In this document: positions 7,702 through 15,617 of the stretch, one piece after another
Position numbering within the stretch: the first letter of the stretch is position 1
How the letters are laid out: every line of letters begins with the position of its first letter
From: CAYWMD01 sp964458575
GTDB taxonomy: Bacteria > Verrucomicrobiota > Verrucomicrobiia > Limisphaerales > JADLHS01
Direction of reading: 5' to 3'
DNA: 64,000 nucleotides
Assembly (NCBI GenBank): GCA_964458575.1
Contig: CAYWMD010000009.1
Span: 1 to 64,000 of the forward strand
The notes under the pieces: model-generated
What the model was told of the DNA's origin: nothing
The model's input: the letters and a program-made list of their open reading frames with translations, nothing else
Databases searched by the model: none
Made by a program: the position numbers and the translations under genes

Positions 7702-9324
7702 ATGGAAATCGAAATCCACATCACAAGCGCGCCGATTGCGGAGCCATTACCGCCGCCGGTGAATGGCGTGGGCGCGTGGGTGGAATTTCGGGGCGTGGTG
7801 CGCGGCGAAGAAAACAGCGCAGTTATCGCTGCGCTGGAATACGAGGCGTATCCACAAATGGCGGAGAAGGAGATGCGTCGCATCCTCGTGGAACTGGCGA
7901 GCTGTCATCCCTGCCTTTCTGTCCGGGTGATTCATCGCGTCGGCATCGTGCCCGTGGGCGAATCGGCGATTTATGCAGGCATTGCCGCGCAACATCGCGC
8001 CGAGGCGTTTGCGCTGCTGACGGAATTCATGGACCGGCTGAAGCAGGATGTGCCGATCTGGAAACGGCGGGCAATTGCGGAGACAACCAAGACGGACGGC
8101 ACGCCCGGAGCGACGCGCCCTGACTCGGCACATTCCGCTGCGGAGGTTTTGTCGCTGCTTCGCGAACTGAATTGTCCGTTGGAGGCGGAGCGTGTGGCCC
8201 TGGCGGACGCCGCCGGGCGCGTGCTGCGCGAGGCCGTGTGCGCGCCGGAGGATCAACCGCCGTTTGATCGCTCGTCCATGGATGGTTACGCGATTCGGTT
8301 GGACGACCCGGTCAGGAGTTTCCGCGTCGTGGACGAAGTTCGTGCGGGCGACTGGAAGCCGCGCATCCTGCAAACCGGCGAGGCGGTGCGTATCGCCACC
8401 GGCGGGGCGTTGCCGGGCGAGGGGTTGCAGGTCGTGATGAAGGAGGACGTGCGCGTTGAAGGCGACATCGTCACCGTGCTGCGCCGTAATGGGGAACGCA
8501 ACATCCGTTTTCGAGGCGAAGATGCGCAGGTTCGGCAGGAACTGGTGAACGCGGGGACGGTTTTGCGACCGAGCACATTAGGCCTGTTAGCGAGCGTGGG
8601 TTGCGTCCACCCGCTCGTCACGCGCCTGCCGCGCGTGCTGCACGTGGCAACCGGCAATGAAATTGTTTCACCGGAGCAGACGCCGCGCTGCGGACAGATT
8701 CGCGACTCGAACTCGACGCTGGTGCGGGCGTTCCTCGGCCAGTGGGGAATCGTTCCAGAGCAACGGGGCGTGCGGGAAGATGAAGCGGTGGTGAAGAAGG
8801 CGATAGCCAATAGCCAATGGCCAATAGCGGAGCTTGACCTGCTCCTGATTTCCGGTGGCGCGAGCGTGGGCGAACATGATTTCACGCGGCGATTGCTGGA
8901 GGAAGCGGGTTTCACGATTCAGGTCAGCAAGACCACGGCGCGCCCGGGCAAGCCGCTCATCGTGGCGCAACGCGACGGCACTTTGGCCTTTGGATTGCCG
9001 GGCAACCCGCTGGCGCATTTCGTCTGCCTGAATCTTTACGTCCGCGCTGCGCTAGAGGCTTGGGCAGGACGGACCGACGAAATCGGTTTTCAGACGGGTG
9101 AACTTGCGGAAGAGCTGTCAGCGGGTGGCAACGCGCGCGAAACCTTCTGGCCGGCGCGGTGGACATTCATGAATGGCTTGGCCGCGCTCACGCCGTTACG
9201 CTGGCGGAGTTCGGGCGATTTAACGGCGCTGGCCACGGCGAACGCATTGATACGGATCACTTCCGGCGCGCAACGCTTGGAACGCAGCAATCGGGTGGAG
9301 TTTGTGAACACGGAATGGATTTGA
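7702..9324 (+). CDS. MoaE-MoeA fusion protein
   Basis: 540 residues joining two Moco enzymes. Residues 1 to about 135 are MoaE, the large subunit of molybdopterin synthase: HRVGIVPVGE and the active-site lysine region VPIWKRRAIAE are present. Residues from about 145 onward are MoeA, the molybdate insertase: FDRSSMDGYAI, GDIVTVLRR, LISGGASVGEHDF and the FGLPGNPLAHFV segment. The fusion would place dithiolene formation and Mo insertion on one chain. Start ATG 7702 is 12 bases after moaD. A short repeat-like sequence (8802-8829) is inserted in the MoeA part. The stop overlaps the moaC start (ATGA). Confidence 0.88.
   Translation: MEIEIHITSAPIAEPLPPPVNGVGAWVEFRGVVRGEENSAVIAALEYEAYPQMAEKEMRRILVELASCHPCLSVRVIHRVGIVPVGESAIYAGIAAQHRAEAFALLTEFMDRLKQDVPIWKRRAIAETTKTDGTPGATRPDSAHSAAEVLSLLRELNCPLEAERVALADAAGRVLREAVCAPEDQPPFDRSSMDGYAIRLDDPVRSFRVVDEVRAGDWKPRILQTGEAVRIATGGALPGEGLQVVMKEDVRVEGDIVTVLRRNGERNIRFRGEDAQVRQELVNAGTVLRPSTLGLLASVGCVHPLVTRLPRVLHVATGNEIVSPEQTPRCGQIRDSNSTLVRAFLGQWGIVPEQRGVREDEAVVKKAIANSQWPIAELDLLLISGGASVGEHDFTRRLLEEAGFTIQVSKTTARPGKPLIVAQRDGTLAFGLPGNPLAHFVCLNLYVRAALEAWAGRTDEIGFQTGELAEELSAGGNARETFWPARWTFMNGLAALTPLRWRSSGDLTALATANALIRITSGAQRLERSNRVEFVNTEWI
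8802..8829 (+). repeat. Short CCAATAG-type repeat inside moeA
   Basis: Three near-copies of the unit GCCAATAG / GCCAATGG occur in tandem (GATAGCCAATAGCCAATGG then CCAATAGCGG). In frame it encodes IANSQWPIAE, a probable surface loop of the MoeA domain. The minus-strand reading (ALAIGYW-like) is a pattern I recognise as a dispersed low-complexity repeat in related genomes. Confidence 0.45.
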
Positions 9325-9779
9325 TGAAGACGCAAAGAGCATTTTCGCATCTCGACGCCGCCGGTTCGGCGCGCATGGTGAACGTGGGCGCGAAACCGGT
9401 TCAAAGCCGCCGCGCAGCGGCAGCCGCAATGTTGGTCTGCCAGCCCGCGACGATCCGCGCGCTGAAACGGAACGCGCTGCCCAAGGGCGATGTGCTGACG
9501 GTGGCACAGATCGCGGGCATCCAGGCGGCAAAACGGACGGCGGAGTTGATTCCCTTGTGTCATCCGCTCGCCCTATGCCACGTGGCTGTGAATTTCTGCG
9601 TGAAGCGCGATCGGGTTGAGGTCGCCTGCATGGCAGAGACGGCGGCGCAGACGGGCGTGGAGATGGAGGCGTTGACCGGCGCAAGTGTGGCGGCGCTGAC
9701 ACTCTATGACATGTGCAAGGCGGTGGACAGGACGATGCACGTCGAGGGCGTGCGCGTAATCGAAAAGGTGAAGGAATGA
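9324..9779 (+). CDS. moaC: Cyclic pyranopterin monophosphate synthase MoaC
   Basis: 151 residues of typical MoaC length. Recognised from the N-terminal FSHLDAAGSARMVNVG, the AAKRTAELIPLCHPLAL catalytic segment, and GVEMEALTGASVAALTLYDMCKAVD in the C-terminal half (given here only in part: TGVEMEALTG, TLYDMCKAVD). MoaC converts the 3',8-cyclo-GTP product of MoaA into cyclic pyranopterin monophosphate, the first Moco intermediate. Start ATG 9324 overlaps the stop of the upstream fusion by one base, and its own stop overlaps the mogA start (ATGA), implying translational coupling. Confidence 0.92.
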   Translation: MKTQRAFSHLDAAGSARMVNVGAKPVQSRRAAAAAMLVCQPATIRALKRNALPKGDVLTVAQIAGIQAAKRTAELIPLCHPLALCHVAVNFCVKRDRVEVACMAETAAQTGVEMEALTGASVAALTLYDMCKAVDRTMHVEGVRVIEKVKE

Positions 9780-10291
9780 GGATCGGACGCATCACCGTTA
9801 GTGACCGGGCCAGCGCGGGCGTCTACGCCGACCGCAGCGGGCCGGAGATCGAGGCCGTGTTGGGGGAGCATTTCCCAGGCGCACAATTCGAGGCCGAGGT
9901 CGTGCCGGATGAGCGCGAAATGATCGCGGCAGCTTTGTTGCATTGCACAGATGATTTGAAGCTCGACCTCGTGGTGACAACCGGCGGGACGGGCATTTCG
10001 CTGCGGGATGTCACGCCGGAAGCGACCCGTGCCGTGATGGAAAAGGAATTGCCCGGTTTCGGTGAGGCCATGCGGATGACATCCATGACGAAGGTGAAGA
10101 CAGCGATTCTTTCGCGCGCGACGGCGGGCGTGCGGAGGCACTCGCTCATCGTAAACCTGCCAGGCAAACCGTCCGCAGTGCGGGAATGCCTGGAGATCCT
10201 AGCGCCGGCCATCCGTGAAGGGATCGCGCATCTGCGCGGGGAAGATCCGCATGCGCCTTCCGAGCAACCGCCAGTGGCCGATACCAGATAA
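9776..10291 (+). CDS. MogA/MoaB-family molybdopterin adenylyltransferase
   Basis: 171 residues. The MogA/MoaB/Cnx1G fold is shown by ITVSDRASAGVYADRSGP at the N-terminus, VVTTGGTGISLRDVTPEAT in the centre and VNLPGKPSAVRECLE near the end. The enzyme adenylates molybdopterin with ATP, preparing it for metal insertion by the MoeA domain encoded two genes upstream. Whether it should be called MogA or MoaB cannot be settled from sequence inspection alone. Its ATG overlaps the moaC stop and moaA starts six bases after its stop. Confidence 0.88.
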   Translation: MRIGRITVSDRASAGVYADRSGPEIEAVLGEHFPGAQFEAEVVPDEREMIAAALLHCTDDLKLDLVVTTGGTGISLRDVTPEATRAVMEKELPGFGEAMRMTSMTKVKTAILSRATAGVRRHSLIVNLPGKPSAVRECLEILAPAIREGIAHLRGEDPHAPSEQPPVADTR

Positions 10292-10296
10292 CCGAC

Positions 10297-11271
10297 ATGG
10301 ACGCATTCGGACGCACAGTGGATTACCTGCGTATCTCGGTGACTGACCGGTGCAACGAGCGGTGTCTTTACTGCATGCCCGAGGGCTATCGGGGCTGGGA
10401 AAGCCGTCCGGATCATTTGACGGCGGGGGAAATCCTCCGCGTGGTGCGAGTGGCCGTCGACATGGGCTTCCGCAAGTTCCGGCTCACGGGTGGCGAACCG
10501 CTCGTGCGCGCGGACTTGCCAGACCTCGTGCGCGGCATGGCGGCGATTCCCGGCGTGGCGCGCATCGGGCTTTCGACCAACGGCACGAGGCTGGCTGCCT
10601 TGGCGCAACCGTTGCGCGACGCAGGTCTGAGCACGGTGAATGTCAGTCTGGACGCGCTTTCAACGGCGGTTTACCGCCGCATCACCGGCGGCGACGTGAA
10701 CGCGGTGCTGGCCGGTGTTCGCGCGGCAATGGCAGCGGGTTTTGAGCGAGTGAAATTGAACTGCGTGCTCATGCGCGGCGTGAACGAGCAGGAAATCTGG
10801 CCACTGGTGCTCTTCGCCGCCGAGCACGGGCTGCCGTTGCGCCTGATCGAGTTGATGCCCGTGACCACGACGGACGTGCTTACGGACGCCAACTTCTTTC
10901 CAATTGAGGAGGCCAAGGCCCTGCTGGCGCAACGAGATGAGTTGATCGCGCAAGCCTCGGCCTATCTGGGCTGGGGACCAGCCAAGTATTACCGCCTGCG
11001 GCACATCGGGGTATTGGTGGGTTTCATCGGTGCAATGACAACCCCGCACTTCTGCGAAACGTGCAACAAGATGCGGTTGACGGCGGACGGCAAGGTTCGT
11101 CCCTGCCTGGGCGATCACGGGGAAATTGATTTGCGCGACACACTACGCCATGCGACGGACGACGCGGCGGTGCGTTCACTGCTGCAGATCGCCCTGCAAC
11201 GCAAGCCGCTGGAGCACTCGTTTCGCAGCGCTTATCAACCCTGCCGCCCGATGACAGCCATTGGGGGGTGA
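10297..11271 (+). CDS. moaA: GTP 3',8-cyclase MoaA
   Basis: 324 residues. N-terminal radical SAM cluster C19-x3-C23-x2-C26 (CNERCLYC), the second C-terminal 4Fe-4S site C253-x2-C256-x13-C270, and the obligatory C-terminal Gly-Gly (TAIGG) needed for catalysis are all present, so the enzyme should be functional. It rearranges GTP to 3',8-cyclo-GTP, the first step of Moco synthesis. It is the last gene of the moa run; the 286 bases that follow hold no convincing plus-strand gene and the mobile-element genes begin beyond them on the opposite strand. Confidence 0.94.
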   Translation: MDAFGRTVDYLRISVTDRCNERCLYCMPEGYRGWESRPDHLTAGEILRVVRVAVDMGFRKFRLTGGEPLVRADLPDLVRGMAAIPGVARIGLSTNGTRLAALAQPLRDAGLSTVNVSLDALSTAVYRRITGGDVNAVLAGVRAAMAAGFERVKLNCVLMRGVNEQEIWPLVLFAAEHGLPLRLIELMPVTTTDVLTDANFFPIEEAKALLAQRDELIAQASAYLGWGPAKYYRLRHIGVLVGFIGAMTTPHFCETCNKMRLTADGKVRPCLGDHGEIDLRDTLRHATDDAAVRSLLQIALQRKPLEHSFRSAYQPCRPMTAIGG

Positions 11272-11372
11272 AGCGAGTCAGTGTGACCACAGATAAGAGC
11301 GGCCAAACCGTCATTCACTCCCTCAACATAACCCTGCGTGCTTCTCGCAGAGCCAGCCGATGGCGGAAACGG

Positions 11373-11588
11373 TCAGGCGTTTCTCGGAAGCACCTCGAAT
11401 TCTTTCAGGATGTGAAACCGCTGGAAGGCAAGACGACCGCGTTTGTCAGTGAAAACTACGTCTGCCACACTTCCACTCTCGACCTGCGCAAATTCGCAGG
11501 TCTCCTTGCATCGAAGCGTCCGTAGGCGATGCAGTTTCGAGCCGTGGGCGAATGCATTCAGAAGTACCGTCTCCAGCACGAAAACCAC
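11373..11588 (-). CDS. Possible small protein downstream of the coupling-protein gene
   Basis: A 71-codon minus-strand frame (GTG start) overlapping the last 31 bases of the coupling-protein gene. Its composition is protein-like in the second half (ADVVFTDKRGRLAFQRFHI), but I recognise no family. As the last open frame before moaA it may be the terminal gene of the transfer operon, or a decayed end of the element. The rest of 11272-11557 shows nothing else. Confidence 0.35.
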   Translation of the reverse strand: MVFVLETVLLNAFAHGSKLHRLRTLRCKETCEFAQVESGSVADVVFTDKRGRLAFQRFHILKEFEVLPRNA

Positions 11589-13045
11589 TTCGCGATGCTT
11601 CCGTCCGACTCCAACGGCGGCAGTCTCACGCGGCGAAAGCCGCGTTCACAGTGGACGAGTACGCACTCGTGGTCGCGGAGATTGCGGAGTTTGTGTGGTT
11701 TGATTTTGTGTTCCTCGGTCTCGGAGTAGTTCGTGTTTTGCTTTCCGGCGCTGTAGCCCCATGAACGCTTCACGACACGCTTCTTGCCGAGAAAATCGGC
11801 GGCTTGGACGGCATCAGCCTCATCGGCGGCGCGGAAGATCATTCGGTTGCGGAGGTTCAGCGTCAGCACCTTTGACTTGTCGTTTCCCAGCGGGGGAACA
11901 AATGAAGTCGTGCTTTGGGCGGCGGCAACCACCGTTGCACCCGCTTCGCGGATCACGTCCACGCAGTTGTAATCACTCGTGCCGTCCTCGCTGGCGGTCA
12001 TGAACCGCTGGGCCTCATCGGCCCACAGGATCAGGAGGTTGTTCTTGGCACGGTCCACGCTGGTCTGGTCGAAACGACGCAGAGCGTGACTGTAATAAAG
12101 GAGCTTGAGGAACGTGTTCACGTAGCGGCGCTCGGTCTGGAACTTCTGCGGCATCGTGGTCAGGATGATTTTGCCCTGGTCAATCGCGGCGTAGTCGAAC
12201 GTGCTTTCCTCGGCACAGAACACCTCCGCCACTTCGGGCGTGAGGAAGTATTGCAGATAGTTGCCGATGGTTTCGCGGACGCCGCCAGATTGCTCGTCGG
12301 GCTGGTTCAGGAAACGGTTGGCGAAGTGGGCGTAAACGGCCTCACGGCGTGGAGTTTCAAGCAGCGATTCGAGATTCTCCATTTCTTCTTCCAGCAACTC
12401 GCGGTCGGACAACAACTCGAACGCGCCGAGCAACGTAACGGGGCGCTTCAATTCGTAGAGCATTTCGAGGGCGTGGGCGATGTGGGTTTGCGCCTGGCTT
12501 TTGAAAAAGCCCTTGTCCCCGCCCTGGCCGAGACTTGTGGCGGTGTCCACGATGAACTTGGCATAGGTCGTAAAGGGAATGCTGCGGTCGCCGGTCAGAT
12601 TGAAACGATGCTGCGGTGTCCATTGTGCGTGCTCGCTCCCCGCTCGGATTCGCAATTGAATCAAATCCCCCTCGCGGCCGTAATGCTCCGCCATCGCCGT
12701 GAGGGTTTCCCAATACACACCCTTTTCATCAATGCACAGCCCTCCCCACGTCGGCTCATTCTGAAAGACCTGGTGCGCCAGTTGATTGATGCCGGAACTC
12801 GTTTTGCCTGAGCCGGTGTCCCCTGTGATGAGCCAGCCTCGGCAGAATTGCGCTCGCTTCCACATCAGTCCACCGAGCCGCGCCACGCAGCCGGCTTTCC
12901 TCGGTTTGAACAGTAACCATACGGCGATGAGGACGAGCAGAATACCGCCTGTGACCATGACGTATTTGGGATTCCTCAACGCAAGGATGAGGTCTGGCGG
13001 CGGCATTATAGGACCAAAGGGGATGAGGTTGAGTTTCACGGCCAC
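11558..13045 (-). CDS. VirD4/TraG-like type IV coupling protein ATPase
   Basis: 495 residues. One strongly hydrophobic N-terminal span (about 28-46) anchors it in the membrane; a Walker A motif GDTGSGKTSS at 75-84 and a Walker B-like LLILWADEAQ near residue 350 follow, then a TraG C-terminal-like region. Coupling proteins bring the relaxase-DNA complex to a conjugation channel. It is the distal gene of a minus-strand operon (TraK-like, ParA-like, small membrane protein, coupling protein) and overlaps the preceding gene by 10 bases. No VirB-type channel genes are in the window, so the element would need a helper channel or carry one elsewhere. Confidence 0.75.
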   Translation of the reverse strand: MAVKLNLIPFGPIMPPPDLILALRNPKYVMVTGGILLVLIAVWLLFKPRKAGCVARLGGLMWKRAQFCRGWLITGDTGSGKTSSGINQLAHQVFQNEPTWGGLCIDEKGVYWETLTAMAEHYGREGDLIQLRIRAGSEHAQWTPQHRFNLTGDRSIPFTTYAKFIVDTATSLGQGGDKGFFKSQAQTHIAHALEMLYELKRPVTLLGAFELLSDRELLEEEMENLESLLETPRREAVYAHFANRFLNQPDEQSGGVRETIGNYLQYFLTPEVAEVFCAEESTFDYAAIDQGKIILTTMPQKFQTERRYVNTFLKLLYYSHALRRFDQTSVDRAKNNLLILWADEAQRFMTASEDGTSDYNCVDVIREAGATVVAAAQSTTSFVPPLGNDKSKVLTLNLRNRMIFRAADEADAVQAADFLGKKRVVKRSWGYSAGKQNTNYSETEEHKIKPHKLRNLRDHECVLVHCERGFRRVRLPPLESDGSIAKWFSCWRRYF

Positions 13046-13401
13046 GCCCTCCCAATCAGATAACCCGCGAGCAACCCCGCGATGGTCGCAAAGACGGCGG
13101 CGGCACGAGTGACTCTAGCTGCGCGGTGAGCAGGGGCTTGAGTTCGCAAGATTTCGAGCAATGCCGCCGATTGTCCCTGAAATGTCCGTGCAGCTTCCGC
13201 CAGCTTCGTGATGTCCGCCCGGAACTGTTCAAACGACGGGACTTCCCGGCGGTGGACTTCATCCCAATGCCGCTGGTGGATTCGGAACAACTCGACGAGG
13301 AGCATCACCGCGTCGTCTTCTCGCAGCCGATGTTTATCGCGCCACTCGACGACGGCCGCGTCGAACTCTTCGTCGAAGTTGGGTTGTTCGTTGCTCGGCA
13401 T
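13036..13401 (-). CDS. Small C-terminally anchored membrane protein (TraM-like position)
   Basis: 121 residues. The N-terminal hundred residues are hydrophilic and probably helical (segment EVPSFEQFRADITKLAEAAR); the C-terminus is a single hydrophobic span (AAVFATIAGLLAGYLIG), so it is likely a tail-anchored inner-membrane protein. No family recognised. Its place between the ParA/TraL-like gene and the coupling protein gene parallels traM in the IncP traKLM set, which suggests a relaxosome or coupling role by position only. ATG 13401 starts four bases after the upstream stop. Confidence 0.55.
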   Translation of the reverse strand: MPSNEQPNFDEEFDAAVVEWRDKHRLREDDAVMLLVELFRIHQRHWDEVHRREVPSFEQFRADITKLAEAARTFQGQSAALLEILRTQAPAHRAARVTRAAAVFATIAGLLAGYLIGRAWP

Positions 13402-13405
13402 GGGA

Positions 13406-14098
13406 TTACTTCGCGGGCAACAAAAGGCCAACTACAGATTCGATCTCGGCGTAAAGTTTTCGCTGCCAGGTTTGAAGGCGTTGCCGGTCAAGAAGGCTGA
13501 ACGCCGGGTGCTTCGTCGCTGCCGAGATCGTCAGGTTCTCCGCATTGAGGGCTTCGACCAGCCAATCCTGCAACCGACTCATGGCAATTTCCCGTCCACC
13601 GAGTTTGTCCTTGAGTTGGGCGCGCACTTCCGACGACTCGAACAACGTGAAGCTGTCGCTGTGCGCGGCGTTGCGAACCACGACATAGCTGCATTGCTTT
13701 CCAAACTGGTCGGCGAGCCGCTGGATTTGGTCCACGCTGTCTGCCTCATGATTCACGGGCATGACGAGCGTGAGCGCCGCGCCCATCGCCGACAGGACGG
13801 CGGACAGGTCAATCTCGGCGAAGTATTCAATGAACAGGTCGGTGGACGCGGCGCGGCAATCCATCACGACAAGATTGGCCTTATCGAGTGCCGCGAATAT
13901 CCCGTCGAGTTCCCGGCGATTATCCAAGTCGAGGAATCTCGTGTCTGGGTGAAACCGCTTCAACGTCGAGTTCTCGTTGTCGGAATCAATCGCGACGTGA
14001 GCGATGCCCTTGTCCTTGAGGAATTGGACGAAGTTGACGGCAAAGAAGCTTTTGCCGACACCGCCTTTGCCGTTGAGGATCAAATCGAGACGTTTCAT
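13406..14098 (-). CDS. ParA/MinD-like ATPase (TraL/StbB-like)
   Basis: 230 residues with a deviant Walker A motif NGKGGVGKS at 9-17 next to the N-terminus and the VVMDCRAAS segment in the Walker B position, as in ParA/MinD ATPases. Short ParA-like proteins of this kind (TraL, StbB, MobD) act with relaxosome proteins in mobilization and stability of plasmids. It overlaps the preceding TraK-like gene by four bases (ATGA arrangement). There is no ParB partner, which argues against a plain partitioning system. Confidence 0.7.
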   Translation of the reverse strand: MKRLDLILNGKGGVGKSFFAVNFVQFLKDKGIAHVAIDSDNENSTLKRFHPDTRFLDLDNRRELDGIFAALDKANLVVMDCRAASTDLFIEYFAEIDLSAVLSAMGAALTLVMPVNHEADSVDQIQRLADQFGKQCSYVVVRNAAHSDSFTLFESSEVRAQLKDKLGGREIAMSRLQDWLVEALNAENLTISAATKHPAFSLLDRQRLQTWQRKLYAEIESVVGLLLPAK

Positions 14099-14526
14099 GT
14101 GGTTTGGGGCTTGAGCATCCGCACTTGGGCAATACGCGGTCCGCGAGCGCGGCCTGAAGTCGCGTCGCCGCCATCGGGATTCGTGGGCGATTCGGTCGCT
14201 GCTGTGACTTCAGTGGCCGATGCCGGTTCAGGCGACATCCCCTCTCCATTCCCCGACATGGCCACGGTCGGGCGTTTCCGCCCTGGCCGCTTTCGTGGCC
14301 GGACATTTTCGCCGAGCACCTGATGGCAAAATTGCGCGATGGCGGTTTTGCTCGTCGGTAGGCAATGCTGCGTGAGGAGGTCGGCGATGGAGCGATACGA
14401 GGCGCGTTTCTGACGCAACTCGACGATGACTTCCTTCGCCGGGAGCAAATCTTGGAACTTCTGCGGACGGCGCGGCGTGAATTCCTCGACCGCCTTGCGG
14501 ACTGCGGCTGGATCAAAGGAGGACAT
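14095..14526 (-). CDS. TraK-like accessory DNA-binding protein
   Basis: 143 residues. The first half contains LLPAKEVIVELRQKRASYRS followed by IADLLTQHCLPTSKTAIAQF, a helix-turn-helix-like layout seen in small mobilization accessory proteins; the second half is rich in Pro, Ser, Thr and Arg and probably disordered. It heads the minus-strand operon with the ParA-like and coupling-protein genes, the same order as IncP traK-traL-traM-traG. A relaxosome protein binding the transfer origin just upstream is the best guess. Family assignment rests on position and the HTH pattern. Confidence 0.55.
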   Translation of the reverse strand: MSSFDPAAVRKAVEEFTPRRPQKFQDLLPAKEVIVELRQKRASYRSIADLLTQHCLPTSKTAIAQFCHQVLGENVRPRKRPGRKRPTVAMSGNGEGMSPEPASATEVTAATESPTNPDGGDATSGRARGPRIAQVRMLKPQTT

Positions 14527-14980
14527 ACGATGAATTGTGGCGAATGCGAACCGGGAAACTGATCGGCGGCGATACGTTCACGGCGATTCGGTAAATCGGA
14601 CAAAACATTATGTGCTCGTTGCCGCACTCAATGCCGGTCAGCGGCGCGACCGTGGCAGCGGCAAGTTCTGAATCTCGGTCTGTCTGCGGAGTGTCCGTGT
14701 CCGTTGCTACGGCCGGATCGTGGCCAGTTGAAGGTACGTCATCACCACGGATGTGGACTGATTGTTCCCGTGTCCATTGGCCAGGACTGGACGCGGCTGC
14801 GGAATGTTCGTGGACACGGATCAGCCGCAACTGCGGCCTGCTCTTTGCCTGTCCATGTTCGCGGATTTGCCACGATTGTGGTCGTGCGTAATTCATATCG
14901 CGCGTCTGTTTGCCGTTTTCACCGCGACTGCTTCGCGGACGCAGAAACCTTCGGCACGAAGGGGTAACGCGTGCCTTGTA
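14527..14980. other. Non-coding region, candidate transfer origin
   Basis: About 450 bases upstream of the TraK-like gene without a credible gene. It is unusually rich in TGTCC/GGACA words: CCGTGTCCG at 14695-14703, CCGTGTCCA at 14768-14776, its exact inverted copy TGGACACGG at 14811-14819, and CTGTCCATG near 14849. In IncP plasmids oriT lies just upstream of traK, so a transfer origin or relaxosome-binding site is plausible here. No known nic motif was recognised. Confidence 0.35.
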
Positions 14981-15235
14981 TTAAACATGATGAGAAACAC
15001 ATTGCCTCCTCTGTTGCAGAAGTTCGTTGCGCCAGTTCTCCAGTTGCGCCGCGACGGCCTCGATGCGCGTGGTTTGCTCAATTGTCTGAGCGCCGATGCG
15101 CGCAGCCTGTTGGTCGGAGTGCGGTGATTCGTGCAGGCTGATTGCTTCATTGGCGGCATTGGTGTTGATGTGCTCGCCGAACTTTTTCAGCACTTCTATG
15201 GCGGTGCGGATTTGGGCGGTGGATGGTGTTTGCAT
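14981..15235 (-). CDS. Small hypothetical helical protein
   Basis: 84 residues, hydrophilic, predicted mostly helical and coiled-coil-like (segment AARIGAQTIEQTTRIEAVAA with heptad-like spacing). Family unknown. It starts two bases after the stop of the 92-residue upstream gene, so the two probably form one transcript. Lies between the Argonaute operon and the transfer operon. Confidence 0.5.
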   Translation of the reverse strand: MQTPSTAQIRTAIEVLKKFGEHINTNAANEAISLHESPHSDQQAARIGAQTIEQTTRIEAVAAQLENWRNELLQQRRQCVSHHV

Positions 15236-15237
15236 AA

Positions 15238-15516
15238 TCAGATGCGAATGCCGCGCGAGGGTTTATGTGCGAGTTGCGCCCGCGGTCCCGAATGCCTTTT
15301 GAAGATGATCTGCGTCAGCCTAACAACTTCGGGTGCAATCGGGTGCGCCCACGGGTCATTGAAGCCGAGTTTCGCAGCGGCTTCTTCAGCGGCGATTTTC
15401 GTCGGCGCTTCAACGGTCGTGCGCAGAGGATCACCAAGTGTGCGGGCGTACTCGCGGTCGGTGTGGTAAATGCCCCAGAGTCGGCTGCCCGGTTTCAGCA
15501 TCGCGGTTGTGCTCAC
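15238..15516 (-). CDS. Small hypothetical protein
   Basis: 92 residues from a GTG start at 15516 (ATG 15501 is an alternative). The middle contains RLWGIYHTDREYARTLGDPL and an alanine-rich helical stretch KIAAEEAAAKLGF, a pattern suggestive of a compact soluble domain, but no family is recognised. Closely followed by the 84-residue gene. It is separated from the metallopeptidase gene by a hairpin, so it likely has its own promoter. Confidence 0.5.
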   Translation of the reverse strand: MSTTAMLKPGSRLWGIYHTDREYARTLGDPLRTTVEAPTKIAAEEAAAKLGFNDPWAHPIAPEVVRLTQIIFKRHSGPRAQLAHKPSRGIRI

Positions 15517-15587
15517 GGTCGTAGTCGAACACAGCCCCTCCTTGCGAGGGTGTATCAGCTACACAGGATGCACGCTTAGTCCGAGAA

Positions 15588-15617
15588 AAGTCCGCACATC
15601 ATCAAATCGGCGGACTT
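15588..15617. terminator. Hairpin at end of the Argonaute operon
   Basis: AAGTCCGC (15588-15595) and GCGGACTT (15610-15617) are a perfect 8-base inverted repeat with a 14-base loop, placed exactly at the stop of the metallopeptidase gene on the minus strand. No strong U-tract follows, so it is a probable rather than certain terminator. Confidence 0.4.

Noticed and set aside
11915..12811. 298-codon plus-strand frame opposite the coupling-protein gene
   Set aside because: Antisense shadow; the minus strand has Walker A and B motifs and operon spacing.
13406..14098. Plain ParA partition system
   Set aside because: No ParB gene or centromere-like repeats beside it; gene order matches mobilization TraK-TraL-TraM instead.
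14513..14896. 127-codon minus-strand frame in the candidate oriT region
   Set aside because: Overlaps the TraK-like gene start region and has unstructured, repeat-derived composition; treated as non-coding.
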